DNA of 64,000 nucleotides from Latrodectus hesperus (taxonomy: Eukaryota > Arthropoda > Arachnida > Araneae > Theridiidae). The stretch is taken from the NCBI GenBank assembly GCA_037975125.1, contig CM075853.1, forward strand, positions 38,339,113-38,403,112. The letters are read 5' to 3'. Position 1 is the first letter of the stretch. Each line of letters starts with the position of its first letter. The position numbers and the translations under genes are program-made. This document shows positions 28,359 through 41,886 of this stretch, one piece after another. Below the pieces are notes generated by a model. That model made no database searches. It saw only the letters and a list, made by a program, of their open reading frames with translations, and had not been told where the DNA came from.

Positions 28359-29627
28359 GGAATGACCATCCTCTTCAAAAAGAAAAGATCATGTGAATAA
28401 TGAGAAATGTTTGTCGTCTTTTTGTTTCACTTTAACTCTAGGTATTACATTAAGTCATAAAAAAGTCTTTCACTCTTAAGGCTCTCAACAGCGCCACTTC
28501 GATGTCACCATTTCAATTATTATTTTTATAATTCCGATTTAATTACTTTAATTCATTTACTTTTATGAAAACATTAATTGCTATTCATTATGTTTCTTTT
28601 AATATTGAAAAAGATTTGTTCGATATATTGTTTTTAAAAGATTTAATTTAAAGAAATATTCATATAAATCTTATCCTATACATCCAATATATTATATTTT
28701 GGTGAAATTTTTCCTGCGCCGGTCAAATTAATTAGTAATAAAATTAGCAATAAATTAAAATATCATTAGAACTTAACTGAAAAAGTCCTACTTTAACTAA
28801 CCTACTTCTATCTCTTCTACTCACAATCTAAAAGGATATCCCCAATCGAATTACTTTCAATAATATGAATTCTCAAACCGTCTTTTTTATGAAATGTGAT
28901 ATTAAAAAATATGCAATGTTTGAAATTATTGATTGGTCAAGCTAATAATTTTTGTAATTATATTATTTACAAATGTTAAGAAATATTCTTAAGACTCTTA
29001 AGGAATAAGTATTTTAAAAATTATCCGAGATAAATGATGGTTGATTAATTTACTGATAACTGCTTCTGTCATGCATTGCATAGAAAAATCGATGGAGACA
29101 GTCTATACCTCTTTACAACAACAAAAAGACTTATTCAAGGTCACCCTTTGATCATAAATGGTGGTCAAGAAATGCGGTTGAACATTTACGTCAAGAAGAA
29201 AAATAAATTCCTTTCAATAATCAGAATTTGGCGAGATTTCATCTAATTTATGAGATTTTCTTAGATCAATTTTATAATGGAACTGCAGTTTCATGTTTTC
29301 CTCTGTTTATCTTTCTGTTGCATGGAAATAAGTTCTGAGTCATTTATTTCAGCTCTGTACATTCTAAAATGGTGAATTCTGTTATATAAAAAGTTTTTAT
29401 TCATAATGTTGTGTTTTGTTCTTTGCTATTTCTTTGTCTAGAAAATTTAATCTTGTGATTTGTATCAAAAATGTCTCAACTTTTTCAAGGTTTTTTTTAA
29501 ATTTTACATAGAATATTCTTTGACTTCTGTTGTCTTAGATAGTAAATTTTTATTTAATTTTAATTAGTTGAGAGCAATTTTGAATAATATTTAATTTTTC
29601 AATCATTTATTTAATTTTTCAATTATT
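28357..29627. other. AT-rich DNA without recognisable features
   Basis: No gene or element recognised. Confidence 0.6.
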
Positions 29628-29953
29628 GTATGATAACAGTCATTTGCTGTTGTTACTAAGGCTTAAGCAGATGACAACAAAAATATTGAAATAGACAACT
29701 TTATCGGAATAGTTTTTCATCATATTTTTTGGAACAATTCACATTAAATAAACGTATATTTTATTCTTTCGCAATAAAAAGATATCCGACAGATATCTTT
29801 AAACTCTGAACTTTAACTTTAACTGAAGATATCCAAAAGATACCTTTTTATTACGAAATTAAAGACTATTCTGGTAGAGTTGACTATTTCAATGTTTTTG
29901 TTGCCATCTACTTAAGATTTTAATAATAGCAGTAAATGATTGTTATCACATAC
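29628..29953. mobile_element. 326-bp foldback element (long near-complete palindrome)
   Basis: Outer arms 29628-29717 and 29858-29953 are inverted copies at roughly 80 percent identity, starting gtatgataacagtcatttg and its complement ...aatgattgttatcacatac. An inner pair (29770-29786 and 29839-29855, cgcaataaaaagatatc type) continues the same arms once a roughly 50-nt insertion in the left arm is skipped. Almost the whole element could fold into one hairpin. It is non-coding and most likely a foldback-type MITE. Confidence 0.8.
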
Positions 29954-30220
29954 ATTTATATTGCTATTTCTGTGAAAATACCGGCAGTTTATGGTAAGTT
30001 CTACGTTTTTAAGTATTTGGTGTGAGTCAGAAGAGTTAATGGAAAGGATATTAAATTAACACTTAATTTTTTAAGACATTGAAGAACAAAATATGTGTAA
30101 TTTTCCATCCCAGTTGGAAAGTGAATATCTAAAAATGATTAAAAGAGGGTTTTGATCAAGTTTTTTTAATGATTTTTCAAAAGATATCCTCAGATCAAAG
30201 AAAATATTTTAAAAAATAAT

Positions 30221-30320
30221 AAGAATATGTGTATATTTAACTTGTAAAATTGATACCATAAATATGTGTATGACACATTTATAGTATCAATTTTACAAGT
30301 GAAATATACACATATTCTTT
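30221..30320. repeat. 100-bp near-perfect palindrome
   Basis: The left arm, beginning aagaatatgtgtatattt at 30221, and the right arm, ending aaatatacacatattctt, are inverted copies of about 48 bp with only about four differences and a loop of a few bases. It lies 270 bp from the larger foldback element, but its arm sequence is different. Confidence 0.9.
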
Positions 30321-32244
30321 AGAATTAATAAATGTAAGAATTGCCACAGTTGGGGAAGTCTGCCAATAATTAACAGTGCACAAGTTTATTACTTAAATGT
30401 AAAAATCGTCTTTTTCCCTCCACCTCTTTCTTCTCAGAGAATTAAGAATTTTTATTTTAAACTACAACTATATCATAAATGAGGCCTCTTTACACCACAA
30501 TTTTGCTTTTAAGATTATTTTTACGATTTACTTTCCATTTTATTTTTATGTTAATTGTGAACTAAATTACAAAAAATGACTAAAGATTTTAATTTTGCAA
30601 GAAATAATAGCTAATAGTTGCGAAAGAAAAAAATTGCGGTTATAATCGGATAAAATTGTACAAATTTCTCAGCAAATGTAGAATATTTTTGCTTATAAAT
30701 AAATTGTTTTGGATGTATTTCATAACTAAATCAAAATGTAAAAATTGTAAGTAAAGAATTAGCAAAAGTTAAAATAGTAATATATTAAGCATAAACTTGG
30801 TAATTTACGGAAATTTAATGATAAAATAAATTATGAATTTAAAAAAGATATTATTTATTTGAGAAAACCAAATTTTATAAAAATTCAAGATATAATTTTT
30901 TTATGATTAATTGATTAATAATTCATTCACTATAAGAAAATAATATTTCATTCAATTTTAATAATATTGCAATAGTTATGAGTAACGAAATGTCAAAAAC
31001 ACATTTTAAATAGAGCAAAATACCTTGATTAATAATTCGGAATGAATTAACATTTCTATTAAAATAAATTTGCCAGAGCTCTAAAAAATTTATCAAAATA
31101 AATTTTAAAAAATTTATTAAAATAAACGATATACCAAAATAACCATCGTTTAATAAAAAGGAAAAAAATAGAAATGTATAAGCTTTTAAATCAATTCATG
31201 CACTTCAAGTAATTGAAAAAATTAAAATAGTATCCAATTTCAAATTTAAAAATTGAAAAATATAGTAATTGCATGAAAGTATCATTATATTAATGAATTG
31301 ATATTTACGGAAATATTAGATCTAGAATTCTTTAAAAATTTAATAATGCTTCCACAAAACGAGAAGTGCAATAGAAAATGTTCAATTCATATATTAAATT
31401 CACAATAAGTTATTGCATTGTAGAAATTTATGTGATTTACTTACCTTATTTATATGCAAAATAGCTTATACTCGTATGTTATACATATTTCAGAAAATAT
31501 CCAAACACTTCAACCATCTAATTGGATATTTAATTTTTTTTTTCCTTTCTAAAAGAAACAAATTTCAGATTGAAGAGTGAGTTGCTGAAATGTTAATTAT
31601 TGAAAAACTAAAAATTAAATTCCAAAAGCATTGAAACATTTGTGGTTACTATTCTTGGTTGAATTCTGAATTAATGAATGCAGCAAAAATATTTTTCATA
31701 GTCAATATTTTAGGTTTATTAAAATGTGGGAATTCGATAGACTTTGGAAAGAAATTTCAAATTTCTAAATAAAAAAAATAAGTGTTTTTCCTCTAATTTA
31801 TTTTTGACTTCATCAAAAATAAATGCTTGACTAAACTTGACAATTTTAGATTATCTTACATGTATGGTATCAAATATTATTTTCTTAAATTGTTGTTAAT
31901 ATTGTAAAATTGTTGATAATTATCAATAATTAAGCTCACTTTACCTGCATCTCAGCTAATTCTGTAGAATAATTATTTAGCAATCAAAAATGGCGTAAAA
32001 GAAGCAACATTTTGATCACTAATTTATAAAAATAAATATTTGTCTTAATTAAAAATCTTCTTGATTATTATTAACGAATGATTGTTACTATTATACACTC
32101 AGAGAATAATGGCCCTGATGAGGTAGGGTACTTTTAAATAAAGGTACTTTCTACATTTATCTTGGTTAGGTTATGATGCTCTAACTCTTTCAGATACTTT
32201 TAAAATATAATGTCAATGCCAAGACAGAGACAATATTCTCTTAA

Positions 32245-32249
<5 letters not shown>
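30321..32249. other. AT-rich DNA without recognisable features
   Basis: A local near-duplication of aaaatttatcaaaataaa-type sequence at about 31085-31125; otherwise nothing. Confidence 0.6.

Positions 32250-32333
<84 letters not shown>
32250..32333. repeat. (TA)n microsatellite, 84 bp
   Basis: Uninterrupted TA repeat. Confidence 0.98.
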
Positions 32334-32338
<5 letters not shown>

Positions 32339-35300
32339 AGAAAAGCTCTGCTTTTAATCAATAAAAATATTCCAATTTTTGATGCCCCACTGACAAATTC
32401 TTTTGAATACTTAATAATTATCAACCGCAGTTTTTTTTCTTTTTTTTTTTAACTGAATGTTATTTAAATTTAAGTAGCTATATTTGGTGAAGAAATAAAG
32501 AAATGTAATTCTAATGGAAATCAGCAAAAATATTACGCATTTCAATTCTTTTAAATATAGTAATTTTCAAGATACATAATTTTAAAATATTCTTGTGCAA
32601 AATTTTGATTAATGCAACAATAAAAAAATAAAAAATAAATTGTTTAGACAGAATAATTTAAAATGTTGGCAGGAAATTCGATTAATTTGTCTCAGTATTT
32701 GAAACCATAAGAACATTTTTCTTCTTCTACTTTCATAGCCTATCTTAAGAAATTCAAACATGTTTTCTCATGTGTTTTGAAAAAGTAAATACCATGCCAC
32801 CATTGATACTATCATAGATTTTCAAAAATTTAGTCGATTCTAAAAATTAAATAATTTATAGATTACAGAAGTTGTACTAATGGGAATCTTTCAACTGTCC
32901 TAAAATAATTGTATCCATCCTATATTATTCAAAATTAGAAATTTTGCTCTCTTGAAATTTCTACAAGCATTCGTAGATGTTCATTTTTACTGAGTGTAAA
33001 CTTTTATACAATGAATTTATAGTTATTTGCGCTCAATTTTAAAGTGAAAAATTTTTTAAGTTTGCAATAACTTGTTGTATCAACTTTTTTTGATAAACTA
33101 TACCAAAACCATATTAAAAATAAGCAATAAAGTTTAATTTTTTAGAGTAATTGTTAAATTTAGAACTAATGGTCTAAATTTCATTCTGTATTCGTTTTAC
33201 AGTATAATTCATTTCATCATTCATTAATAAGAATCATTCATTTAGTTTAAAATAAAAAGTCCATCAGTAAATAAAGCAATTAAAATCATAATTCATGAAT
33301 CTGAAAACTCTGCTTTTCACTGAATTTAATTTTTGGTAAGAATGTTTGACCATACAATCTGGAATTTCTTCTTACGATTGTTTAGATAAAAACACTCTAA
33401 AAGAACTGAACGTACAAATTCTTTCGAAAGACTTTATTTTAGTCAAAATTATTAATTTTGAAAATACACTTATTATATTTAAAGGCACAAATAACAGTGA
33501 CTGGAAAATTTGAGAACTCACAACACTTAAGAGGATACAAAAGAATAAAAAAAATATTTTAGAAACAAAAGAACAAGCTTAAACTTTTGTCAGCGAATAT
33601 TTTAGCAAATAATTATTACAAAGTCGTGAGAAAAATATCAATATATAATTGGTGTGATAAAATATTTTGAATTTAAAGTACCTTGCACACGTCAATATAT
33701 TTTACTTTTAATTTTATTCATTAATGTTGCGAATCATTTACTAACGCAATGTATCTCGGTATATATTTTTTTAACTTTAAATGACTCTTAAAACATATTA
33801 AGATGAGCTGTTTTATGAGATTTAATTTCAGTTTTTATATTTCTAAAATTTAATATTATTGTTATCATCATTTTTTAGTTCAATATATAGACTGAAATGG
33901 ATATGAGAACATGGCGTTGACCTTGTTGAAATTTTAGCAATTTACAAAACTCACTTGTTCATTTATTAGTGGCGCCATCTTCTGAGCTGATTCAATTAAA
34001 CTATTTCTATCCTCATCTACTTCAAATTGATTCTACAATTTTTCTAATAATTCTTATTTTGTTTATTATTTTTTCTTTCAATTACAATATACTTCATATT
34101 ATTGAATATATATTTCCTTAAAATCTTGCGGAGAAAAATATGGAGAACATTTTAATAAAAGAGTCAAATTATAATGTTACTGTTTAGAAATCAACAAAAA
34201 TACCCTTTATATTTAAATATCTATTATCTCTCACATTTTTAGAAAATAATAAGACCAGCAGAGCAAATAGAAAAGTACTAAAAGGAGTCTTATTTAAAAT
34301 TAAATATAATAGAGAAATATTTTTTTCAATTAATCACTTGTGTTTCTTAAATTATCACAGCAGGAATATAATATCTTCTCTATTATTAAGAATAAGAAAA
34401 TATAACATTTCCTTATATTTCTGGAAGAAAATTAATATATTGAAGGTACTGTAAAATGTTTAAGCTATTTTCCACAAGATAAAAACCCAACTAGTAAAAG
34501 TACTATTTTTGTGCCATGAAAAATATTAGAAGAATAATAACCAATATAAACATTGAACTAAAAAATCAAACCTATAAAATAAGAAATTAATTCCATTTAA
34601 ATCATTTATCATTCTTACCTCTATTTTTATATAATTGAAAGAGAATGAGATAAAAAAATTTAATTTAAAAAAATCATAGCATGCCGATGTAGGTTGAAAA
34701 ATACTGAAATCGAGGAAAAAACTTTAAATAAAACAAACATTTATAAATGAGGTAACTTACATCTATAGCCAGCTCAATGATAATAAATATAAAACTTGAG
34801 AAAAAATGGTTTTGCTCGTTAGGATATTGAATTTTGTATTTTTATGTAAAGATAAAAAAGTAAAAAAAAAGTATTTAAGATATAAAAACGAGTTTTTAAA
34901 AATATAAATTATAAACACTTATACAACATAATTATAAAATTAAATTGCTTTTGAATTGAAAATAGCATCATTTCTCCCATAGATGGCAGCACCACATTAA
35001 GATGATTTCGCTTAATTTGAAAGTTAATTGTTTATTCTATTCTCATACTTAATCATACAATAAAAAAAGGTTTTTTTTTCATCATGCGTATGCCAGATAT
35101 GAAATGAAGTCTAGTAAATTTTGTTTATTAATTTTAAAACATGGTGAATAAAAGCATAAATTTAGATTTATTTGTTAGACATCAGAACTATTACATTTTG
35201 TCCAGAGATACTCTTACAATTCAAATCTAAGAATGAATAAATAGTCTACTAATAAATAGTCAACATTTTGGTATATAACCTCAAGTCCCGTAATGATAAA

Positions 35301-35944
35301 TATAATCTGCTTAAAATTGAGGACCCTAAAAAAGTTTTCATATCGAAAATATATTAACATGATGTACACGCATATGGAGGTCTCATTAAGGCAAAAAATA
35401 AAGAGCACCTGTTTGCATGCAGGAAACTTTGATTGCAAATAAATTTCAACTTATCAGAACAGCAATTTATTGTTTCTTATTATTAATTTCACTGTATTAA
35501 TTACAGATAAACTTTTGCGTTTCTTTTTTAAAAAAATGACTTGTTGACTTTACAAAATTATGATTTAAAATTGCATACTTAGATGAAAAAAAAAATTTAA
35601 AAATTTCGATCAATTTTTGAGTACAAAACTATTTGCATTAATATCCTAGGTACATCCACAATCACCAGAACTGTACTATCAATGGTGACTACAGTGTTTC
35701 TAGAAGTTGTAAAAAGGGACTAAAATAGGTAACTTAATTATATACAAGCCTTAAGAATCATGAAAAATAGTATATTTTTGGTAACTCTTACATTCACATA
35801 GATCTTTAAAATGGTTACTCTGGAGAAACATTACCCCAATTACCTTTCCTTCTGACAAGAAGAAATTTTAGAACAAATATTTCTGAAAAGCTGAAAGTAA
35901 TCACTGATATGATTTTCAGAGATTCTATGATATTTTCTTTCGCT
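32334..35944. other. AT-rich DNA without recognisable genes
   Basis: Contains two AGATGGC-type motifs (33971 region on the minus strand and 34981-34996). No coding sequence recognised. Confidence 0.6.
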
Positions 35945-36115
35945 AGGGTTTTAGGTAGAAGCCCGGTAGGTTAGTGGCGCTAGGGGTTGACCACCTAAAT
36001 AGGACATTTGCCCCCCCCACCTCTGGGCACTTCGGTCAGGAAAACAGAGATGGGCACTGTAGGCCTTGGTCCGCATGGGTTATCGTGCCACAGAGTTTAA
36101 TTTAGTTTAGGATTT
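35945..36115 (+). mobile_element. SINE-like interspersed repeat
   Basis: A compact GC-rich unit in AT-rich DNA. It has gcccggtaggttagtggcgc at the head, a C8 run at 36012-36019, ctctgggcacttcggtcagg in the body and ggccttggtccgcatgggtt near the end, followed by a TTTAG-rich tail. It resembles short repeats I recall from spider genomes, but no clear B box is present. Confidence 0.5.
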
Positions 36116-37784
36116 TAGTTAATTCATATGTTCTATTATGATTTTTACTAATTCGAGTTATGATTGCTTTCCTATTTTGATCACTTAATAGAGAACTTAG
36201 AAACCACTGTTTGTAAAAATAAAAATTGCTATTGCAAGAATCAAACTTTAATTAAACTGATTTTTTTTACTAACCGATACATATTTCTAATTTAGCGTCT
36301 AAAATTTGCTCATTGCATTTACTCAAATTGTGATGACGTTTACAAGGGAATGTCCTTCTGAGTACGCAGCATAATTTAGCCATTATTTCACCCCTATAGT
36401 CCAGAAATGCTACAATTGATTATCATTGACATTCAATTTGCATTAGTAATGACTGACAACTGTTGATTTGTTTGCTGAATAAAAGCATGGTGTTGATGAT
36501 CTTTTCTTACAGTTCTGTAGTTTTCTTAGGATTTTGTGAACGATCAATTGTTTATAAATCTTCAGAATCACGAGTCATTGCAACAACAAAGCAAATGCAA
36601 TGTTGTTTTAGATTCTATTTATCTAAATAACGGTAAATAAATCTAATGGTTTCTAAGCTTGGTAATGTAGAAAAATCCTGAACTATGCAAATTTGTTAGC
36701 ATGTTTAACCCAAAAAACAATAAACATCTCGTAATTTTCCAGCCATGATCAAATAGAGAGACCAGCACTTAAAAGCTGGTACAAACTCTACAACTGCACC
36801 AACAATGAGATAAGAGATTAAGAGTTACAGTATATTAGATCTCATCACACATAATATGCTATGATTTAGTAAGAAAAAAATCAAAATCCGTGTCTCTATT
36901 AATCAAATTTCCATCAACTAATTCGATATCTCTAAAAAGCTAATCATTGATATAGCAGATAAACATTTATATTTTGCAACTTAAAATGATTTTTCTAAAA
37001 AATGAAATACAGTTATTTTCGAATTATCTTTCGCAAAAATCCTGGTTGACAGAAATTGATGTATAAAAGCAATTCTTTTAAAATTGTGACAGTCAGTATT
37101 GGTGCAACAAGTGAAAATGTGTGTTTCAATAAATCACAGTAATCGTAAGATTAATACGAACTAACTATTTCTCTAATAATTAATACTCATAAATAGAAAT
37201 ATTATTTACTCAAAAATGTTTATTTAAAGTTCTTTAAAATAATATAATTGCTTGCATTGCATCAACTTTGTAAATTATTAATTATATTTAATATGCTGTA
37301 AGCAAAATAGGTAAAAAAAAATTGGAATATTTCGTGCATTTAAACTTCATAAGAACCTTTCATTAATTTGTTACAAATAAAAGTCTTATAATATATTACA
37401 TAACTATTTTCACATTCACTTCCAAATGTTCTATTCTTTTACATTTAACCGAAAATTTTAATCGAATAATTTAAAATGATCTAATTATGAATTTTTAAAA
37501 CATTCAAAAAAATTAATTTCTAAAGGTAATAACATAGATTGTTTGGCATGGAATAAATTTTAGTTGTAAAAACAAATTTAAGATGTAGATGAAAAATATT
37601 AGTTTTACTGACACTTTAATGAAAAAGCTTTTATCAATTATTCGTTATAAATTTGCTACTTAAGTAGCTTTACGTGAGTTTTTTTCAATTGCTTTATACT
37701 TTGAAATGTTTACTTATAAGAGTAGCCTTTATTTATATACAAATCTGTAATTTTATGTTTCTGATAAAAATGATTAGCTTATGG
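36116..37784. other. AT-rich DNA without recognisable features
   Basis: No gene or element recognised. Confidence 0.6.
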
Positions 37785-38036
37785 GGCACAGATGCCGTAT
37801 AATCAAGGATGCCAAATCTGAAATTTTGGCGATTAAGAAATGTCAAATTGACGTATAGGGACGCTTGCGATGACGTAAATACTAGGTTTGCCAAAATAGA
37901 ATTTTCTGCATAATTCTTATAGATCCCCATATCTATGACGTAATAAAAACCAGGTTGCTAGATACATAAGAAAATCCGATAAAAAAAACCCGCCTAGCTC
38001 ATAATTTGGCATCCTGGATTATACAGCATCTGTGCC
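37785..38036. mobile_element. MITE copy 2, best-preserved ends
   Basis: 252 bp. The left end GGCACAGATGCCGTATAATC and the right end GATTATACAGCATCTGTGCC are near-perfect inverted repeats that continue to about 32 bp per arm. Flanking octamers gcttatgg and gtttatag match at 6 of 8 positions, which would suit a hAT-type 8-bp duplication but is weak. The interior carries gatgacgtaaatacta, shared with copy 3. Confidence 0.85.
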
Positions 38037-38619
38037 GTTTATAGATATTTTATCACACATAAATAAAAAAATAAATTATTAATTATCTGCTTTAAATACC
38101 TTGTTTTGAATAGATTGCATTTTTCATATATGCAGTTTGTCATCACGTAATGGACAACCTAACGCTGTTATAAGGAATTTCACAACGTAAGTTGGATTCT
38201 AGGATAGCTTTTGCATAAATAGTGGGCCACAATCATATTTCACAAGGGAGGAAACCCGGAAAGCTTTCAAACTTCACACAAACAAACATGCATGCAGAAT
38301 GCAGATGCGCAACAGTTATCTAACTTGTTTAATAGTGTATAGCATCGAGCCTTATATTCTGAAAAGCACTGTTTTATCACTAGGCCTCATAAGCAGTTAG
38401 CATGCTCGATCAATATCTGTTTGTTTTCTGTAAATAACAAAGAATATTTTATAGTAAGATACTTAAATATCATCTCACCGAATATTATAATTACTTACTT
38501 CACGAAAAATGTTTGCATTTTTCAAACTCAAAGATACTTGTTTTTGAGATTATATAAATTTTGAAATTCTGCAAGAATATCAGTATTGGATTTCGATAAC
38601 TTTCCATAACAAAATAATT

Positions 38620-38860
38620 ACAGTCTTGATTGCTTGTTTGTCACGCAATGTCACTCCAAGTGAAATGATACCTCTGGGCGGCAGTCCAAGTGTTAGGGGT
38701 CTTCTGCTTAGTTCCTACTTCAAAATCATGAAGACTCCCCCCTGCTGCTTCCATCTAACTGGTAAAGCCCAATTCAGGGCTAGGTCCCAGGGAAGCAGGA
38801 TGGTGCAACAAGTAATCTGAAAGTTCGTAATCTCTCTCTCGCAATCCTGGATTTTGACTC
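38620..38860. repeat. Unidentified GC-enriched repeat candidate
   Basis: Sequence from gcttgtttgtcacgcaatg through cctctgggcggcagtcc, gactcccccctgctgctt and cccagggaagcaggatgg is about half GC and sharply different from its flanks. It looks like an inserted repeat, but I recognise no family, terminal repeat or pol III box. Confidence 0.35.
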
Positions 38861-41587
38861 ATGAAAAATGGGCAAAGATTATAAGAAATCAATCATTTTG
38901 ATCAAAACTTTAGCATCCTTTGGTGCCTTTTCGCAATGTCAAAATGTAACCAGGCATCTTACATAACAAAAAGATTGATTAAACGAAATAGTTATGAAAC
39001 TTCTTATCCTCTTTTATGATGATTGCTCTTAAATGAAAATCTTGTTTTTTAAAAAAGCAAAATTCATACGGGAAATGAATTAAAAATACTTAAAATAAGC
39101 AAAACTGTTTAAAAAAGAAAACAAACATTTTTGCTTATCATAAAATATGAAAGTTAGAGTAAATAAGAAACTTAATAATATCATTTTGAAAATAAATAAT
39201 ACGTATTATCGTTAAAACAATTTAATAGTGTATAAATATATTGAGGAAATAAAGTTAAATAAGCTATTATTGAATGATAAGTTTACAATTGTGTTCTGAC
39301 AAAACTAGTAGAAAATTGTGGTAAATCACCAAACACAAATAATCCTTCAAGATAAGCGAATTTTCTATAAATTATACCGGTTTCATAGTTTTATTAATTT
39401 TTTTCCAAAAGATGTTTTTAAACGAGTTTTAAATTTTAAATCTTCAATGCCATTGAAAGACTCTATTATTTATTGCAAAAGCTTAAATATAAGGATATTC
39501 AAGCTGTATAATCTGGCTGATTTTTCAAGCCTTCATAAAAAAAGTATTCAGCATAAAAATAATAATAGTTTTTTTCAAAAAATTTGTGAAAAATGTGAAT
39601 CTTTGGAAAAAGTTAAAGATTGTGGAAAAGATTATAAAGAGATTATAATATTTGCTTTTAAGTAACGCAAAAAACTTTAATATAAAAGTATTAGAGAGGT
39701 GGTTTTTAGAAATTTAAAGATAATTTCTAAAACCTTGTGACTCTTTAATTATTGTATAATTTTAGTAATTTATTTCAATATCATTATCTGTTTTTTTCCA
39801 TAAAAATCATTTTATTAATTTTGTAGGGGAATTTTTATAATTGTTTACAAAAAATATGAAATTTTTCCGTAAATTATACCGGTTATATCGATTTTCATTA
39901 TTATACTGAAAATCTACACTGATTATAGTTGCAACATTAATTTAAGCTTTTGAAAACAACTGAGTTAAAAATGGAAATAGAAAAATTATATTATTCTTAT
40001 TTATCATTTCTGTTTATTTTTTATTTCAATCTGTAATTATTTTGATAAAAATAATGAGTTTTTATACTTAGCAATAATAATTTTGTCAAAATATTGGTCA
40101 CTTAACAAATTATGTGACAGAAATATTTTTAAACAAACTTATTGACAAAATTATAAAAATGAATTAAAATAATTGTCAATTTCAACCTTATGACGATAAT
40201 CTTAAATTTAAAAGAAAAGGTACAGTTGATGCAATAAAATTCAAATAATGAAACTGTTAAAAATTAAAAAATATATGCCGAAAATAATGACAAAATGTTT
40301 ACAAAAATGTGTCAAACAATACAATACTATATATTTACTAAACAAGAAATTATATGTTTTTAAAGTTATAGGTAGTTTATTAATTTTCAAAATTGTTATA
40401 GAATAAAATAATGTTGCTGAGAAGGAATAAGTTAAAGATTAATTTATAAATAACAATAATAAACAATCTCACAACTTTCTATTTAATACCAAATTCTGTA
40501 GATGGCAGCACTATGAAAATAGGAATATTATTGATGCGTAATTAAACATAGACATCACAAAAGATGCCATCATATTCTATTTATCTATTTATTATTTTCT
40601 GAGCTATCTATATGCCTTGATATCGTTTTTATAGCAACAAAAACAGAATTTACTTACTAAAGTTGTGAATATATTATTAAACATGTTGATCTGCTCTCAA
40701 AGATGGCAGCACTATGCAAACACGTAATTCATTAAATTTAAATAAAAATAGTAAATACCAGCTTATCTGTGTTGATTCTCCTCTTTACTACCACTTGTAG
40801 ATGATTTACTTTATCATAATAAACTGTACAATTTATGAAAGGAATTGAAATATTTGGGCTATGGCCTTTGAACTTCAAAATAAGTAATATGTTATTCTTC
40901 GGTAGAAAAGTATCGAAGACCCGAATACAGTCTCTCCGCTTCACTGTGTTAATTTATAAATGAAAAAAAGAGAAATGTGACTTCAGACTAAATTTTCTAA
41001 TTGTTATGAACGTAAAATAGGGAAAAATAAAATCATAAATCAAAATATTTATTTTAAACTTTTTAAAAATGCATATAACTCATGCCTTGAACGAAATTTC
41101 TGAGTATTAAGCAACATAATAATTGCGTTACCGAAAGCTGATGTAAGGCTTAAAGATTTAATAGAGAAAATTATATAAAAATAGAGTATGATAAAATTAA
41201 ATGACTGAGACTTAAGAAGGAAAATTATAATCACGAGAAGTACTTGTAATTCTTTTAAACTTATTGAAAAAGCTGTAATGCTGCATGAACTAGTGTAGAC
41301 TTATTCCCAAACATATTTATTTATAATCACATATTCGAGACTTTTTTATTATGATTCTTTCAGGAGATACTGACAAGCAATGGACGATGATTTCCGAAAT
41401 TATTAATTTGCATTGCGTTCATCGATTTTGTTATATGCATCATTTCTCACCTCACCTTGCGTACATTTGCATTTATATAATTGAATTGATAGCTAAATTT
41501 TATCAAATATTCTTTTATTTTGTTTAAACATAGTCTTCCATGCTATTTTGATAGCGAAAGAAATTATCAGCATCGAAATTTCCGGTA
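38861..41587. other. AT-rich DNA with one 115-codon open frame and two AGATGGC motifs
   Basis: The frame at 39318-39665 begins with GTG and has a Lys/Phe/Ile-rich composition, as expected of random AT-rich DNA; I do not call it a gene. gatggcagcacta occurs at 40501 and 40702. A 15-bp sequence taaattataccggtt occurs twice (near 39368 and 39870). Confidence 0.5.
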
Positions 41588-41690
41588 TACAGGGTGGCCA
41601 AAAATAAAATAGGCGCCATGTCTATACAGTCACTTATGAACCCAATAGAACTCAAAAGAATATTTTTTAATATTTTTTGGCCACTCTGTA
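41588..41690. mobile_element. 103-bp mariner-type MITE
   Basis: Short non-coding element with terminal inverted repeats TACAGGGTGGCCAAAAA at the left and its near-perfect complement TTTTTGGCCACTCTGTA at the right (one mismatch). Both ends include the TA expected from Tc1/mariner insertion. The TACAGGGTGGCC start is typical of mariner-family termini. It has no coding capacity and lies 200 bp before the Tc1 element. Confidence 0.75.
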
Positions 41691-41886
41691 AACTAAGAGA
41701 CCGATTCTTTCCTCTCTAACATTTATAAAGACAATGAAAATTATCAATTGTATAAAAGAATCTTACAACTAATGCCAAAATTTGATTTGTAATACTGCCA
41801 TTTACGCATAAATTATGAAAATTAATGAAAACATTAAGGATATAATAATATTAAACAGAACTTTTCAAGTATTATTATATAGACTA

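Noticed and set aside
37733..37930. Minus-strand frames over MITE copies (also 51602-51895)
   Set aside because: They are non-coding MITE sequence; the similarity between them reflects repeat copies, not a protein family.
39318..39665. 115-codon plus-strand frame as a gene
   Set aside because: Starts with GTG, has composition of random AT-rich DNA and no recognisable domain or splice context.
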